Of a stretch of 64,000 nucleotides of DNA, positions 22,215 to 32,468 are shown in pieces. The notes under the pieces were generated by a model. That model did no database searches. It had not been told where the DNA came from and worked only from the letters and a program-made list of their open reading frames with translations. How positions within the stretch are numbered: position 1 is the first letter of the stretch; every line of letters starts with the position of its first letter. This stretch comes from Hydractinia symbiolongicarpus (taxonomy: Eukaryota > Cnidaria > Hydrozoa > Anthoathecata > Hydractiniidae): positions 9,982,001 to 10,046,000 of the forward strand of contig NC_079881.1 in the NCBI RefSeq assembly GCF_029227915.1. The letters run 5' to 3'. The position numbers were made by a program, and so were the translations under genes.

Positions 22215-22740
22215 GATTCCGTAGTGTAGTGGTTATCACGTGCGCTTAACACACGCAAGGTCCCCGGTTCGAGCCCGGGCGGAATCATTGATGTTTCCGC
22301 GAAGCGAACCTCGGAAGAGCCTCTGTAGGTTCGATGGTGTAATGGTTAGCACTCAGGACTCTGAATCTTGCGATCCGAGTTCAAGTCTCGGTGGACCCTG
22401 TGCCGTTATTTGTGCCTTGGAAGCACCTATTGGGCGTTTGGAAGCAACGGCACTTCAAATATTTTAGTCATTTGCAAGAAGACATTGTAATAACAACGTT
22501 CTTCTGAAATGCATCGGATTAGGGCACAGTGCCTTGTTAGCGCAGTAGGCAGCGCGTCAGTCTCATAATCTGAAGGTCGTGAGTTCGATCCTCACACAGG
22601 GCAAGGATTTTAAAAGCCGCAGTGAATCAAATGTTTGACGCCTATTACAAAACTGGCAACTCAACAATGATTCCGCCCGGGCTCGAACCGGGGACCTTGT
22701 GCGTGAGAAGCGCACGTGATAACCGCTACACTACGTAATC
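22215..22740. tRNA. Unit 38: Val-AAC, Gln variant, Met, Val-body CTC(-)
   Basis: Val+ 22215-22287 (A39 opposite C31); Gln 22328-22399; Met 22531-22603 (followed by GGATTTTAAAAGCC); Val- 22668-22740. Confidence 0.83.
22668..22740 (-). tRNA. Val-body tRNA with CTC (Glu) anticodon
   Basis: Copy of 20817, 1,851 bp (three units) away, with the same weak anticodon stem. Confidence 0.82.
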
Positions 22741-22831
22741 CAATGAATTTTGGAACCTATGACGAAGGAAAGCAATACAAGGCTAAAATAGCTGGAGAAA
22801 AAAGCAAAAACATGTCGCTTGTTAGTTGCCA

Positions 22832-23357
22832 GTTTCCGTTGTGTAGTGGTTATCACGTGCGCTTTACACGCGCAAGGTCCCCGGTTCGAGCCCGGGCGGA
22901 ATCATTGATGTTTCCGCGAAGCGAACCTCGGAAGAGCCTCTGGAGGTTCCATGGTGTAATGGTTAGCACTCAGGACTCTGAATCCTGCGATCCGAGTTCA
23001 AGTCTCGGTGGAACCTGTGCCGTTATTTGTGCCTCGGAAGCACCTATTGGGCGTTTGGAAGCAACGGCACTTCAAACATTTTAGTCATTTGCAAGAAGAC
23101 ATTGTAATAACAACGTTCTTCTGAAATGCATCGGATTAGGGCACAGTGCCTTGTTAGCGCAGTAGGCAGCGCGTCAGTCTCATAATCTAAAGGTCGAGAG
23201 TTCGATCGTCACACAGAGCAAGGCTTTTAAAAGCCGCAGTGAATCAAATGTTTGACGCCTATTACAAAACTAGCAACTCAACAATGATTCTGCCCGAGCT
23301 CGAACCGGGAACCTTGCGCGTGTGAAGCGCACGTGATAACCGCTACACTACGTAATC
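22832..23357. tRNA. Unit 39: Val-TAC, Gln, Met, Val-CAC(-)
   Basis: Val+ 22832-22904; Gln 22945-23016; Met 23148-23220; Val- 23285-23357. Copy of unit 36. Confidence 0.84.
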
Positions 23358-23448
23358 CAATGAAATTTGGAACCTATGACGAAGGAAAGCAATACAAGGC
23401 TAAAATAGCTAGAGAAAAAAGCAAAAACATGTTGCTTGTTAGTTGCCA

Positions 23449-23974
23449 GATTCCGTAGTGTAGTGGTTATCACGTGCGCTTTACACGCGCAAGGTCCCCG
23501 GTTCGAGCCCGGGCGGAATAATTGATGTTTCCGCGAAGCGAACCTCGGAAGAGCCTCTGTAGGTTCGATGGTGTAATGGTTAGCACTCAGGACTCTGAAT
23601 CTTGCGATCCGAGTTCAAGTCTCGGTGGACCCTGTGCCGTTATTTGTGCCTTGGAAGCACCTATTGGGCGTTTGGAAGCAACGGCACTTCAAATATTTTA
23701 GTCATTTGCAAGAAGACATTGTAATAACAACGTTCTTCTGAAATGCATCGGATTAGGGCACAGTGCCTTGTTAGCGCAGTAGGCAGCGCGTCAGTCTCAT
23801 AATCTGAAGGTCGTGAGTTCGATCCTCACACAGGGCAAGGCTTTTAAAAGCCGCAGTGAATCAAATGTTTGACGCCTATTACAAAACTAGCAACTCAACA
23901 ATGATTCCGCCCGGGCTCGAACCGGGGACCTTGCGCGTGTGAAGCGCACGTGATAACCGCTACACTACGGAATC
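23449..23974. tRNA. Unit 40: Val-TAC, Gln variant, Met, Val-CAC(-)
   Basis: Val+ 23449-23521; Gln 23562-23633; Met 23765-23837; Val- 23902-23974. Copy of unit 37. Confidence 0.83.
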
Positions 23975-24065
23975 CAATGAATTTTGGAACCGATGACAAA
24001 GGAAAGCAATACAAGGCTAAAATAGCTAGAGAAAAAAGCAAAAACATGTCGCTTGTTAGTTTCCA

Positions 24066-24591
24066 GATTCCGTAGTGTAGTGGTTATCACGTGCGCTTAA
24101 CACACGCAAGGTCCCCGGTTCGAGCCCGGGCGGAATCATTGATGTTTCCGCGAAGCGAACCTCGGAAGAGCCTCTGTAGGTTCGATGGTGTAATGGTTAG
24201 CACTCAGGACTCTGAATCTTGCGATCCGAGTTCAAGTCTCGGTGGACCCTGTGCCGTTATTTGTGCCTTGGAAGCACCTATTGGGCGTTTGGAAGCAACG
24301 GCACTTCAAATATTTTAGTCATTTGCAAGAAGACATTGTAATAACAACGTTCTTCTGAAATGCATCGGATTAGGGCACAGTGCCTTGTTAGCGCAGTAGG
24401 CAGCGCGTCAGTCTCATAATCTGAAGGTCGTGAGTTCGATCCTCACACAGGGCAAGGATTTTAAAAGCCGCAGTGAATCAAATGTTTGACGCCTATTACA
24501 AAACTGGCAACTCAACAATGATTCCGCCCGGGCTCGAACCGGGGACCTTGCGCGTGTGAAGCGCACGTGATAACCGCTACACTACGGAATC
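24066..24591. tRNA. Unit 41: Val-AAC, Gln variant, Met, Val-CAC(-)
   Basis: Val+ 24066-24138; Gln 24179-24250; Met 24382-24454; Val- 24519-24591. Copy of unit 38, except that Val- is CAC. Confidence 0.84.
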
Positions 24592-24682
24592 CAATGAATT
24601 TTGGAACCGATGACAAAGGAAAGCAATACAAGGCTAAAATAGCTAGAGAAAAAAGCAAAAACATGTCGCTTGTTAGTTTCCA

Positions 24683-25190
24683 GATTCCGTAGTGTAGTGG
24701 TTATCACGTGCGCTTAACACGCGCAAGGTCCCCGGTTCGAGCCCGGGCGGAATCATTGATGTTTCCGCGAAGCGAACCTCGGAAGAGCCTCTGTAGGTTC
24801 CATGTTATAATGGTTAGCACTCAGGACTCTGAATCCTGCGATCCGAGTTCAAGTCTCGGTGGAACCTGTGCCGTTATTTGTGCTTTGGAAGCACCTATGG
24901 GGCGTTTGGAAGCAACGGCACTTCAAATTTTTAGTCATTTGCAAGAAGACATTGTAATAACAACGTTCTTCTGAAATGCATCGGATTAGGGCACAGTGCC
25001 TTGTTAGCGCAGTAGGCAGCGCGTCAGTCTCATAATCTGAAGGTCGTGAATTCGATCCTCACACAGGGCAAGGCTTTTAAAAGCCGCAGTGAATCAAATG
25101 TTTGACGCCTATTACAAAACTAGCAACTCAACAATGATTCCGCCCGGGCTCGAAACGGGGACCTTGCGCGTGTGAAGCGCACGTGATAAC
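24683..25190. tRNA. Unit 42: Val-AAC, Gln (altered A box), Met, Val(-) fragment
   Basis: Val+ 24683-24755; Gln 24796-24867 (ATGTTATAATGG in the D arm); Met 24998-25070; truncated Val- 25135-25190. Confidence 0.83.
25135..25190 (-). pseudogene. Truncated tRNA-Val, 5' end lost
   Basis: It keeps the acceptor 3' strand, T arm, anticodon arm and part of the D arm. It is then joined through AAC to the Gln trailer end (ACTTCAAATTTTTAG). It lacks a complete A box and the acceptor 5' strand. Confidence 0.88.
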
Positions 25191-25271
25191 GGTACTTCAA
25201 ATTTTTAGTCATTTGCAAGAAGACATTGTAATAACAACGTTCTTCTGAAATGCATCGGATTAGGGCACAGT

Positions 25272-25481
25272 GCCTTGTTAGCGCAGTAGGCAGCGCGTCA
25301 GTCTCATAATCTGAAGGTCGTGAGTTCGATCCTCACACAGGGCAGGGCTTTTAAAAGCCGCAGTGAATCAAATGTTTGACGCCTATTACAAAACTAGCAA
25401 CTCAACAATGATTTCGCCCGGGCTCGAAACGGGGACCTTGCGCGTGTGAAGCGCACGTGATAACCGCTACACTACGGAATC
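25272..25481. tRNA. Unit 43 (truncated): Met, Val-CAC(-)
   Basis: Met 25272-25344; Val- 25409-25481 (T stem GAAACGGGG, acceptor CGAAATC). Confidence 0.86.
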
Positions 25482-25572
25482 CAATGAATTTTGGAACAGA
25501 TGACGAAGGAAAGCAATACAAGCCTAAAATAGCTAGAGAAAAAAGCAAAAACATGTCGCTTGTTAGTTGCCA

Positions 25573-26098
25573 GATTCCGTAGTGTAGTGGTTATCACGTG
25601 CGCTTAACACGCGCAAGGTCCCCGGTTCGAGCTCGGGCGGAATCATTGATGTTTCCGCGAAGCGAACCTCGGAAGAGCCTCTGTAGGTTCCATGGTGTAA
25701 TGGTTAGCACTCAGGACTCTGAATCCTGAGATCCGAGTTCAAGTCTCGGTGGAACCTGTGCCGTTAGTTGTGCCTCGGAAGCACCTATTGGGCGTTTGGA
25801 AGCAACGGCACTTGAAATATTTTAGTCATTTGCAAGAAGACATTGTAATAACAACGTTCTTCTGAAATGCATCGGATTAGGGCACAGTGCCTTGATAGCG
25901 CAGTAGGCAGCGCGTCAGTCTCATAATGTGAAGGTTGTGAGTTCGATCCTCACACAGGGCAAGGCTTTTAAAAGCCGCAGTGAATCAAATGTTTGACGCC
26001 TATTACAAAACTAGCAACTCAACAATGATTTCGCCCGGGCTCGAAACGGGGACCTTGCGCGTGTGAAGCGCACGTGATAACCGCTACACTACGAAATC
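25573..26098. tRNA. Unit 44: Val-AAC, Gln, Met variant, Val-CAC(-)
   Basis: Val+ 25573-25645; Gln 25686-25757; Met 25889-25961 (A7 opposite A66, G40 opposite G30); Val- 26026-26098. Confidence 0.83.
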
Positions 26099-26189
26099 CA
26101 ATGAATTTTGGAACAGATGACGAAGGAAAGCAATACAAGCCTAAAATAGCTAGAGAAAAAAGCAAAAACATGTCGCTTGTTAGTTGCCA

Positions 26190-26715
26190 GATTCCGTAGT
26201 GTAGTGGTTATCACGTGCGCTTAACACGCGCAAGGTCCCCGGTTCGAGCCCGGGCGGAATCATTGATGTTTCCGCGAAGCGAACCTCGGAAGAGCCTCTG
26301 TAGGTTCCATGGTGTAATGGTTAGCACTCAGGACTCTGAATCCTGAGATCCGAGTTCAAGTCTCGGTGGAACCTGTGCCGTTAGTTGTGCCTCGGAAGCA
26401 CCTATTGGGCGTTTGGAAGCAACGGCACTTGAAATATTTTAGTCATTTGCAAGAAGACATTGTAATAACAACGTTCTTCTGAAATGCATCGGATTAGGGC
26501 GCAGTGCCTTGATAGCGCAGTAGGCAGCGCGTCAGTCTCATAATGTGAAGGTTGTGAGTTCGATCCTCACACAGGGCAAGGCTTTTAAAAGCCGCAGTGA
26601 ATCAAATGTTTGACGCCTATTACAAAACTAGCAACTCAACAATGATTCCGCCCGGGCTCGAACCGGGGACCTTGCGCGTGTGAAGCGCACGTGATAACTG
26701 CTACACTACGAAATC
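26190..26715. tRNA. Unit 45: Val-AAC, Gln, Met variant, Val-CAC(-)
   Basis: Val+ 26190-26262; Gln 26303-26374; Met 26506-26578 (same two lesions as unit 44); Val- 26643-26715. Confidence 0.83.
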
Positions 26716-26806
26716 CAATGAATTTTGGAACTTATGACGAAGGAAAGCAATACAAGGCTAAAATAGCTAGAGAAAAAAGCAAAAACATGTCGCTTGTTAG
26801 TTGCCA

Positions 26807-27332
26807 GATTTCGTAGTGTAGTGGTTATCACGTGCGCTTAACACGCGCAAGGTCCCCGGTTCGAGCCCGGGCGGAATCATTGATGTTTCCGCGAAGCGAA
26901 CCTCGGAAGAGCCTCTGTAGGTTCCATGGTGTAATGGTTAGCACTCAGGACTCTGAATCCTGCGATCCGAGTTCAAGTCTCGGTGGACCCTGTGCCGTTA
27001 TTTGTGCCTTGGAAGCACCTATTGGGCGTTTGGAAGCAACGGCACTTCAAATATTTTAGTCATTTGCAAGAAGACATTGTAATAACAACGTTCTTCTGAA
27101 ATGCATCGGATTAGGGCACAGTGCCTTGTTAGCGCAGTAGGCAGCGCGTCAGTCTCATAATCTGAAGGTCGTGAGTTCGATCCTCACACAGGGCAAGGCT
27201 TTTAAAAGCCGCAGTGAATCAAATGTTTGACGCCTATTACAAAACTAGCAACTCAACAATGATTCCGCCCGTGCTCGAACCGGGGACCTTGCGCGTGTGA
27301 AGCGCAAGTGATAACCGCTACACTACGGAATC
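26807..27332. tRNA. Unit 46: Val-AAC, Gln, Met, Val-CAC(-)
   Basis: Val+ 26807-26879 (GATTTCG); Gln 26920-26991 (GGACCC end); Met 27123-27195; Val- 27260-27332 (B-box region CGTGCTCG). Confidence 0.84.
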
Positions 27333-27423
27333 CAATGAATTTTGGAACCTATGACGAAGGAAAGCAATACAAGGCTAAAATAGCTAGAGAAAAAAGCAAA
27401 AACATGTCGCTTGTTAGTTGCCA

Positions 27424-27949
27424 GATTCCGTAGTGTAGTGGCTATCACGTGCGCTTTACACGCGCAAGGTCCCCGGTTCGAGCCCGGGCGGAATCATTGA
27501 TGTTTCCGCGAAGCGAACCTCGAAAGAGCTTCTGTAGGTTCCATGGTGTAATGGTTAGCACTCAGGACTCTGAATCATGCGATCCGAGTTCAAGTATCGG
27601 TGGAACCTGTGCTGTTATTTGTGCCTCGGAAGCACCTATTGGGCGTTTGGAAGCAACGGCACTTCAAATATCTAAGTCATTTGCAAGAAGACATTGTAAT
27701 AACAACGTTCTTCTGAAATGCATCGGATTAGGGCACAGTGCCTTGTTAGCGCAGTAGGCAGCGCGTCAGTCTCATAATCTGAAGGTCGTGAGTTCGATCC
27801 TCACACAGGGCTAGGCTTTCAAAAGCCGCAGTGAATCAAATGTTTGACGCCTATTACAAAACTAGCAACTCAACAATGATTCCGCCCGGGCTCGAACCGG
27901 GGACCTTGCGCGTGAGAAGCGCACGTGATAACCGCTACACTACGTAATC
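27424..27949. tRNA. Unit 47: Val-TAC, Gln, Met, Val-body CTC(-)
   Basis: Val+ 27424-27496; Gln 27537-27608 (stem TCATG, T stem TATCGG); Met 27740-27812; Val- 27877-27949. Both the Gln and Met T4s are lost, as in unit 35. Confidence 0.82.
27877..27949 (-). tRNA. Val-body tRNA with CTC (Glu) anticodon
   Basis: Loop TTCTCAC with an intact anticodon stem, T arm and D arm; one acceptor mismatch (A5 opposite G68). It is the best-folded of the eight CTC copies. Confidence 0.85.
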
Positions 27950-28040
27950 CAATGAATTTTGGAACCTATGACGAAGGAAAGCAATACAAGGCTAAAATAG
28001 CTGGAGAAAAAAGCAAAAACATGTCGCTTGTTAGTTGCCA

Positions 28041-28566
28041 GTTTCCGTTGTGTAGTGGTTATCACGTGCGCTTTACACGCGCAAGGTCCCCGGTTCGAGC
28101 CCGGGCGGAATCATTGATGTTTCCGCGAAGCGAACCTCGGAAGAGCCTCTGTAGGTTCCATGGTGTAATGGTTAGCACTCAGGACTCTGAATCCTGCGAT
28201 CCGAGTTCAAGTCTCGGTGGAACCTGTGCCGTTATTTGTGCCTCGGAAGCACCTATTGGGCGTTTGGAAGCAACGGCACTTCAAATATTTTAGTCATTTG
28301 CAAGAAGACATTGTAATAACAACGTTCTTCTGAAATGCATCGGATTAGGGCACAGTGCCTTGTTAGCGCAGTAGGCAGCGCGTCAGTCTCATAATCTGAA
28401 GGTCGAGAGTTCGATCCTCACACAGAGCAAGGCTTTTAAAAGCCGCAGTGAATCAAATGTTTGACGCCTATTACAAAACTAGCAACTCAACAATGATTCT
28501 GCCCGAGCTCGAACCGGGAACCTTGCGCGTGTGAAGCGCACGTGATAACCGCTACACTACGTAATC
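28041..28566. tRNA. Unit 48: Val-TAC, Gln, Met, Val-CAC(-)
   Basis: Val+ 28041-28113 (GTTTCCG); Gln 28154-28225; Met 28357-28429; Val- 28494-28566. Copy of unit 32. Confidence 0.85.
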
Positions 28567-28657
28567 CAATGAAATTTGGAACCTATGACGAAGGAAAGCA
28601 ATACAAGGCTAAAATAGCTAGAGAAAAAAGCAAAAACATGTCGCTTGTTAGTTGCCA

Positions 28658-29183
28658 GATTCCGTAGTGTAGTGGTTATCACGTGCGCTTTACACGCGCA
28701 AGGTCCCCGGTTCGAGACCGGGCGGAATAATTGATGTTTCCGCGAAGCGAACCTCGGAAGAGCCTCTGTAGGTTCGATGGTGTAATGGTTAGCACTCAGG
28801 ACTCTGAATCTTGCGATCCGAGTTCAAGTCTCGGTGGACCCTGTGCCGTTATTTGTGCCTTGGAAGCACCTATTGGGCGTTTGGAAGCAACGGCACTTCA
28901 AATATTTTAGTCATTTGCAAGAAGACATTGTAATAACAACGTTCTTCTGAAATGCATCGGATTAGGGCACAGTGCCTTGTTAGCGCAGTAGGCAGCGCGT
29001 CAGTCTCATAATCTGAAGGTCGTGAGTTCGATCCTCACACAGGGCAAGGCTTTTAAAAGCCGCAGTGAATCAAATGTTTGACGCCTATTACAAAACTTGC
29101 AACTCAACAATGATTCCGCCCGGGCTCGAACCGGGGACCTTGCGCGTGTGAAGCGCACGTGATAACCGCTACACTACGGAATC
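28658..29183. tRNA. Unit 49: Val-TAC, Gln variant, Met, Val-CAC(-)
   Basis: Val+ 28658-28730 (GAGACCGG T arm, A72); Gln 28771-28842 (GGTTCGA/GGACCC); Met 28974-29046; Val- 29111-29183. Confidence 0.83.
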
Positions 29184-29274
29184 CAATGAATTTTGGAACC
29201 GATGACAAAGGAAAGCAATACAAGGCTAAATTAGCTAGAGAAAAAAGCAAAAACATGTCGCTTGTTAGTTTCCA

Positions 29275-29783
29275 GATTCCGTAGTGTAGTGGTTATCACG
29301 TGCGCTTAACACGCGCAAGGTCCCCGGTTCGAGCCCGGGCGGAATCATTGATGTTTCCGCGAAGCGAACCTCGGAAGAGCCTCTGTAGGTTCCATGTTAT
29401 AATGGTTAGCACTCAGGACTCTGAATCCTGCGATCCGAGTTCAAGTCTCGGTGGACCCTGTGCCGTTATTTGTGCCTTGGAAGCACCTATGGGGCGTTTG
29501 GAAGCAACGGCACTTCAAATATTTTAGTCATTTGCAAGAAGACATTGTAATAACAACGTTCTTCTGAAATGCATCGGATTAGGGCACAGTGCCTTGTTAG
29601 CGCAGTAGGCAGCGCGTCAGTCTCATAATCTGAAGGTCGTGAGTTCGATCCTCACACAGGGCAAGGCTTTTAAAAGCCGCAGTGAATCAAATGTTTGACG
29701 CCTATTACAAAACTTGCAACTCAACAATGATTCCGCCCGGGCTCGAACCGGGGACCTTGCGCGTGTGAAGCGCACGTGATAAC
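29275..29783. tRNA. Unit 50: Val-AAC, Gln (altered A box), Met, Val(-) fragment
   Basis: Val+ 29275-29347; Gln 29388-29459 (ATGTTATAATGG, GGACCC); Met 29591-29663; truncated Val- 29728-29783. Confidence 0.82.
29728..29783 (-). pseudogene. Truncated tRNA-Val, 5' end lost
   Basis: Same GATAAC/GGCAC junction as at 25190. Confidence 0.88.
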
Positions 29784-29864
29784 GGCACTTCAAATTTTTA
29801 GTCATTTGCAAGAAGACATTGTAATAACAACGTTCTTCTGAAATGCATCGGATTAGGGCACAGT

Positions 29865-30074
29865 GCCTTGATAGCGCAGTAGGCAGCGCGTCAGTCTCAT
29901 AATGTGAAGGTTGTGAGTTCGATCCTCACACAGGGCAAGGCTTTTAAAAGCCGCAGTGAATCAAATGTTTGACGCCTATTACAAAACTAGCAACTCAACA
30001 ATGATTCCGCCCGGGCTCGAACCGGGGACCTTGCGCGTGTGAAGCGCACGTGATAACTGCTACACTACGAAATC
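29865..30074. tRNA. Unit 51 (truncated): Met variant, Val-CAC(-)
   Basis: Met 29865-29937 (A7, G40 lesions); Val- 30002-30074. Confidence 0.85.
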
Positions 30075-30165
30075 CAATGAATTTTGGAACCTATGACGAA
30101 GGAAAGCAATACAAGGCTAAAATAGCTAGAGAAAAAAGCAAAAACATGTCGCTTGTTAGTTGACA

Positions 30166-30238
30166 GATTCCGTAGTGTAGTGGTTATCACGTGCGCTTTA
30201 CACGCGCAAGGTCCCCGGTTCGAGCCCGGGCGGAATCA
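30166..30238 (+). tRNA. tRNA-Val (TAC), reference copy
   Basis: A 73-nt tRNA that folds fully. The acceptor GATTCCG pairs with CGGAATC and the discriminator is A. The anticodon stem TGCGC/GCGCA encloses the loop TTTACAC, so positions 34-36 read TAC (codons GUA and GUG). The T stem and loop carry the B box GGTTCGAGCC, and the D arm carries the A box. There is no intron and no encoded CCA. No T4 lies between this gene and the Gln gene 40 nt downstream, so it is probably the first cistron of a Val-Gln precursor. This is the commonest form of the plus-strand Val gene (59 of 99 copies). Confidence 0.95.
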
Positions 30239-30278
30239 TTGATGTTTCCGCGAAGCGAACCTCGGAAGAGCCTCTGTA

Positions 30279-30350
30279 GGTTCCATGGTGTAATGGTTAG
30301 CACTCAGGACTCTGAATCCTGCGATCCGAGTTCAAGTCTCGGTGGAACCT
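30279..30350 (+). tRNA. tRNA-Gln (CTG), reference copy
   Basis: A 72-nt tRNA. The acceptor GGTTCCA pairs with TGGAACC and the discriminator is T. The anticodon stem CAGGA/TCCTG holds the loop CTCTGAA, giving CTG (reads CAG). The T arm CCGAG/CTCGG carries the loop TTCAAGT. From memory it closely matches animal cytoplasmic tRNA-Gln-CTG. It sits 40 nt after Val+ and is followed directly by a stem-loop trailer and a T4 about 62 nt downstream. Confidence 0.95.
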
Positions 30351-30412
30351 GTGCCGTTAGTTGTGCCTCGGGAGCGCCTATTGGGCGTTTGGAAGCAACG
30401 GCACTTGAAATA

Positions 30413-30416
30413 TTTT
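30413..30416 (+). terminator. T4 Pol III terminator after Gln (reference copy)
   Basis: TTTT in the context AATATTTTAG, 62 nt past Gln, is the first T4 after the start of Val+. It is the expected end of the Val-Gln precursor. Its usual position is P+247 to P+250. It is reduced to TTT or TCT in units 2, 5, 9, 19, 23, 35, 47 and 79. Confidence 0.75.
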
Positions 30417-30481
30417 AGTCATTTGCAAGAAGACATTGTAATAACAACGTTCTTCTGAAATGCATCGGATTAGGGCACAGT

Positions 30482-30554
30482 GCCTTGTTAGCGCAGTAGG
30501 CAGCGCGTCAGTCTCATAATCTGAAGGTCGTGAGTTCGATCCTCACACAGGGCA
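30482..30554 (+). tRNA. Elongator tRNA-Met (CAT), reference copy
   Basis: A 73-nt tRNA. The acceptor GCCTTGT pairs with ACAGGGC (T4 with G69 as a wobble) and the discriminator is A. The D stem is GCGC/GCGC, and the anticodon loop CTCATAA gives CAT. The B box is AGTTCGATCC. The D arm and T loop are those of the elongator, not the initiator (the acceptor starts G1-C72 and the T loop is TTCGATC). T31 faces T39, as I recall for animal elongator Met. A T4 lies a few bases after the 3' end, inside a 14-bp palindrome, so this gene should be a separate short transcript. Confidence 0.95.
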
Positions 30555-30555
30555 G

Positions 30556-30569
30556 GGCTTTTAAAAGCC
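30556..30569. terminator. Palindromic terminator after Met (reference copy)
   Basis: GGCTTTTAAAAGCC is a perfect 14-bp palindrome beginning one base after Met. Its T4 ends Met on the plus strand. On the minus strand the A4 half becomes a T4 that backs up the first Val- terminator. Variants include GGCTTTCAAAAGCC (T4 lost, units 31, 35 and 47), GGCTTTTTAAAGCC and GGCTTTTAAAACCC. Confidence 0.8.
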
Positions 30570-30782
30570 GCAGTGAATCAAATGTTTGACGCCTATTACA
30601 AAACTAGCAACTCAACAATGATTTCGCCCGGGCTCGAAACGGGGACCTTGCGCGTGTGAAGCGCACGTGATAACCGCTACACTACGGAATCCAATGAATT
30701 TTGGAACAGATGACGAAGGAAAGCAATACAAGCCTAAAATAGCTAGAGAAAAAAGCAAAAACATGTCGCTTGTTAGTTGCCA

Positions 30783-31308
30783 GATTCCGTAGTGTAGTGG
30801 TTATCACGTGCGCTTAACACGCGCAAGGTCCCCGGTTCGAGCTCGGGCGGAATCATTGATGTTTCCGCGAAGCGAACCTCGGAAGAGCCTCTGTAGGTTC
30901 CATGGTGTAATGGTTAGCACTCAGGACTCTGAATCCTGCGATCCGAGTTCAAGTCTCGGTGGAACCTGTGCCGTTAGTTGTGCCTCGGAAGCACCTATTG
31001 GGCGTTTGGAAGCAACAGCACTTGAAATATTTTAGTCATTTGCAAGAAGACATTGTAATAACAACGTTCTTCTGAAATGCATCGGATTAGGGCACAGTGC
31101 CTTGATAGCGCAGTAGGCAGCGCGTCAGTCTCATAATGTGAAGGTTGTGAGTTCGATCCTCACACAGGGCAAGGCTTTTAAAAGCCGCAGTGAATCAAAT
31201 GTTTGACGCCTATTACAAAACTAGCAACTCAACAATGATTCCGCCCGGGCTCGAACCGGGGACCTTGCGCGTGTGAAGCGCACGTGATAACTGCTACACT
31301 ACGAAATC
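30783..31308. tRNA. Unit 53: Val-AAC, Gln, Met variant, Val-CAC(-)
   Basis: Val+ 30783-30855 (GAGCTCGGG); Gln 30896-30967; Met 31099-31171 (A7, G40); Val- 31236-31308. Confidence 0.84.
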
Positions 31309-31399
31309 CAATGAATTTTGGAACCTATGACGAAGGAAAGCAATACAAGGCTAAAATAGCTAGAGAAAAAAGCAAAAACATGTCGCTTGTTAGTTGACA

Positions 31400-31925
31400 G
31401 ATTCCGTAGTGTAGTGGTTATCACGTGCGCTTTACACGCGCAAGGTCCCCGGTTCGAGCCCGGGCGGAATCATTGATGTTTCCGCGAAGCGAACCTCGGA
31501 AGAGCCTCTGTAGGTTCCATGGTGTAATGGTTAGCACTCAGGACTCTGAATCCTGCGATCCGAGTTCAAGTCTCGGTGGAACCTGTGCCGTTAGTTGTGC
31601 CTCGGGAGCGCCTATTGGGCGTTTGGAAGCAACGGCACTTGAAATATTTTAGTCATTTGCAAGAAGACATTGTAATAACAACGTTCTTCTGAAATGCATC
31701 GGATTAGGGCACAGTGCCTTGTTAGCGCAGTAGGCAGCGCGTCAGTCTCATAATCTGAAGGTCGTGAGTTCAATCCTCACACAGGGCAAGGCTTTTAAAA
31801 GCCGCAGTGAATCAAATGTTTGACGCCTATTACAAAACTAGCAACTCAACAATGATTCCGCCCGGGCTCGAACCGGGGACCTTGCGCGTGTGAAGCGCAC
31901 GTGATAACCGCTACACTACGGAATC
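31400..31925. tRNA. Unit 54: Val-TAC, Gln, Met, Val-CAC(-)
   Basis: Val+ 31400-31472; Gln 31513-31584; Met 31716-31788 (B box AGTTCAATCC); Val- 31853-31925. The Val-Gln part copies unit 52, 1,234 bp away. Confidence 0.9.
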
Positions 31926-32449
31926 CAATGAATTTTGTAACCTATGACGAAGGAAAGCAATACAAGGCTAAAATAGCTAGAGAAAAAAGCAAAAACATGT
32001 CGCTTGTTAGTTGACAGATTCCGTAGTGTAGTGGTTATCACGTGCGCTTTACACGCGCAAGGTCCCCGGTTCGAGCCCGGGCGGAATCATTGATGTTTCC
32101 GCGAACGAACCTCGGAAGAGCCTCTGTAGGTTCCATGGTGTAATGGTTAGCACTCAGGACTCTGAATCCTGCGGTCCGAGTTCAAGTCTCGGTGGAACCT
32201 GTGCCGTTATTTGTGCCTAGGAAGCACCTATTGGGCGTTTGGAAGCAACGGCACTTCAAATATTTTAGTCATTTGCAAGAAGACATTGTAATAACAACGT
32301 TCTTCTGAAATGCATCGGATTAGGGCACAGTGCCTTGTTAGCGCAGTAGGCAGCGCGTCAGTCTCATAATCTGAAGGTCGTGAGTTCGATCCTCACACAG
32401 GGCAAGGCTTTTAAAACCCGCAGTGAATCAAATGTTTGACGCCTATTAC

Positions 32450-32453
32450 AAAA
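32450..32453 (-). terminator. T4 terminator of minus-strand Val (reference copy)
   Basis: AAAA on the plus strand in TTACAAAACTAGC is TTTT in the direction of Val- transcription, 16-19 nt past the tRNA 3' end. It is present in nearly every unit. Confidence 0.75.
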
Positions 32454-32468
32454 CTAGCAACTCAACAA

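Larger units (their letters stand above)
20817..24518. repeat. Three-unit tandem duplication (1,851 bp)
   Basis: The stretch 20817-22667 is repeated at 22668-24518 with the same private variants (GTTGCTTG spacer, A42 Met, GGTTCGA Gln). Confidence 0.85.
30166..30691. tRNA. Unit 52: Val-TAC, Gln, Met, Val-CAC(-)
   Basis: Val+ 30166-30238; Gln 30279-30350; Met 30482-30554; Val- 30619-30691. The inner trailer stem is GTGC/GCGC, a G-U change that keeps pairing. Confidence 0.92.

Noticed and set aside
29623-29811. Minus-strand reading frame of 62 codons, with others at 15704-15907 and 54618-54839
   Set aside because: They cross tRNA genes and spacers in antisense and are broken in sister units, so they are chance frames.
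30482-30554. Initiator tRNA-Met
   Set aside because: The G1-C72 pair, the D arm and the TTCGATC T loop are of the elongator type; initiator features such as A1-U72 are absent.
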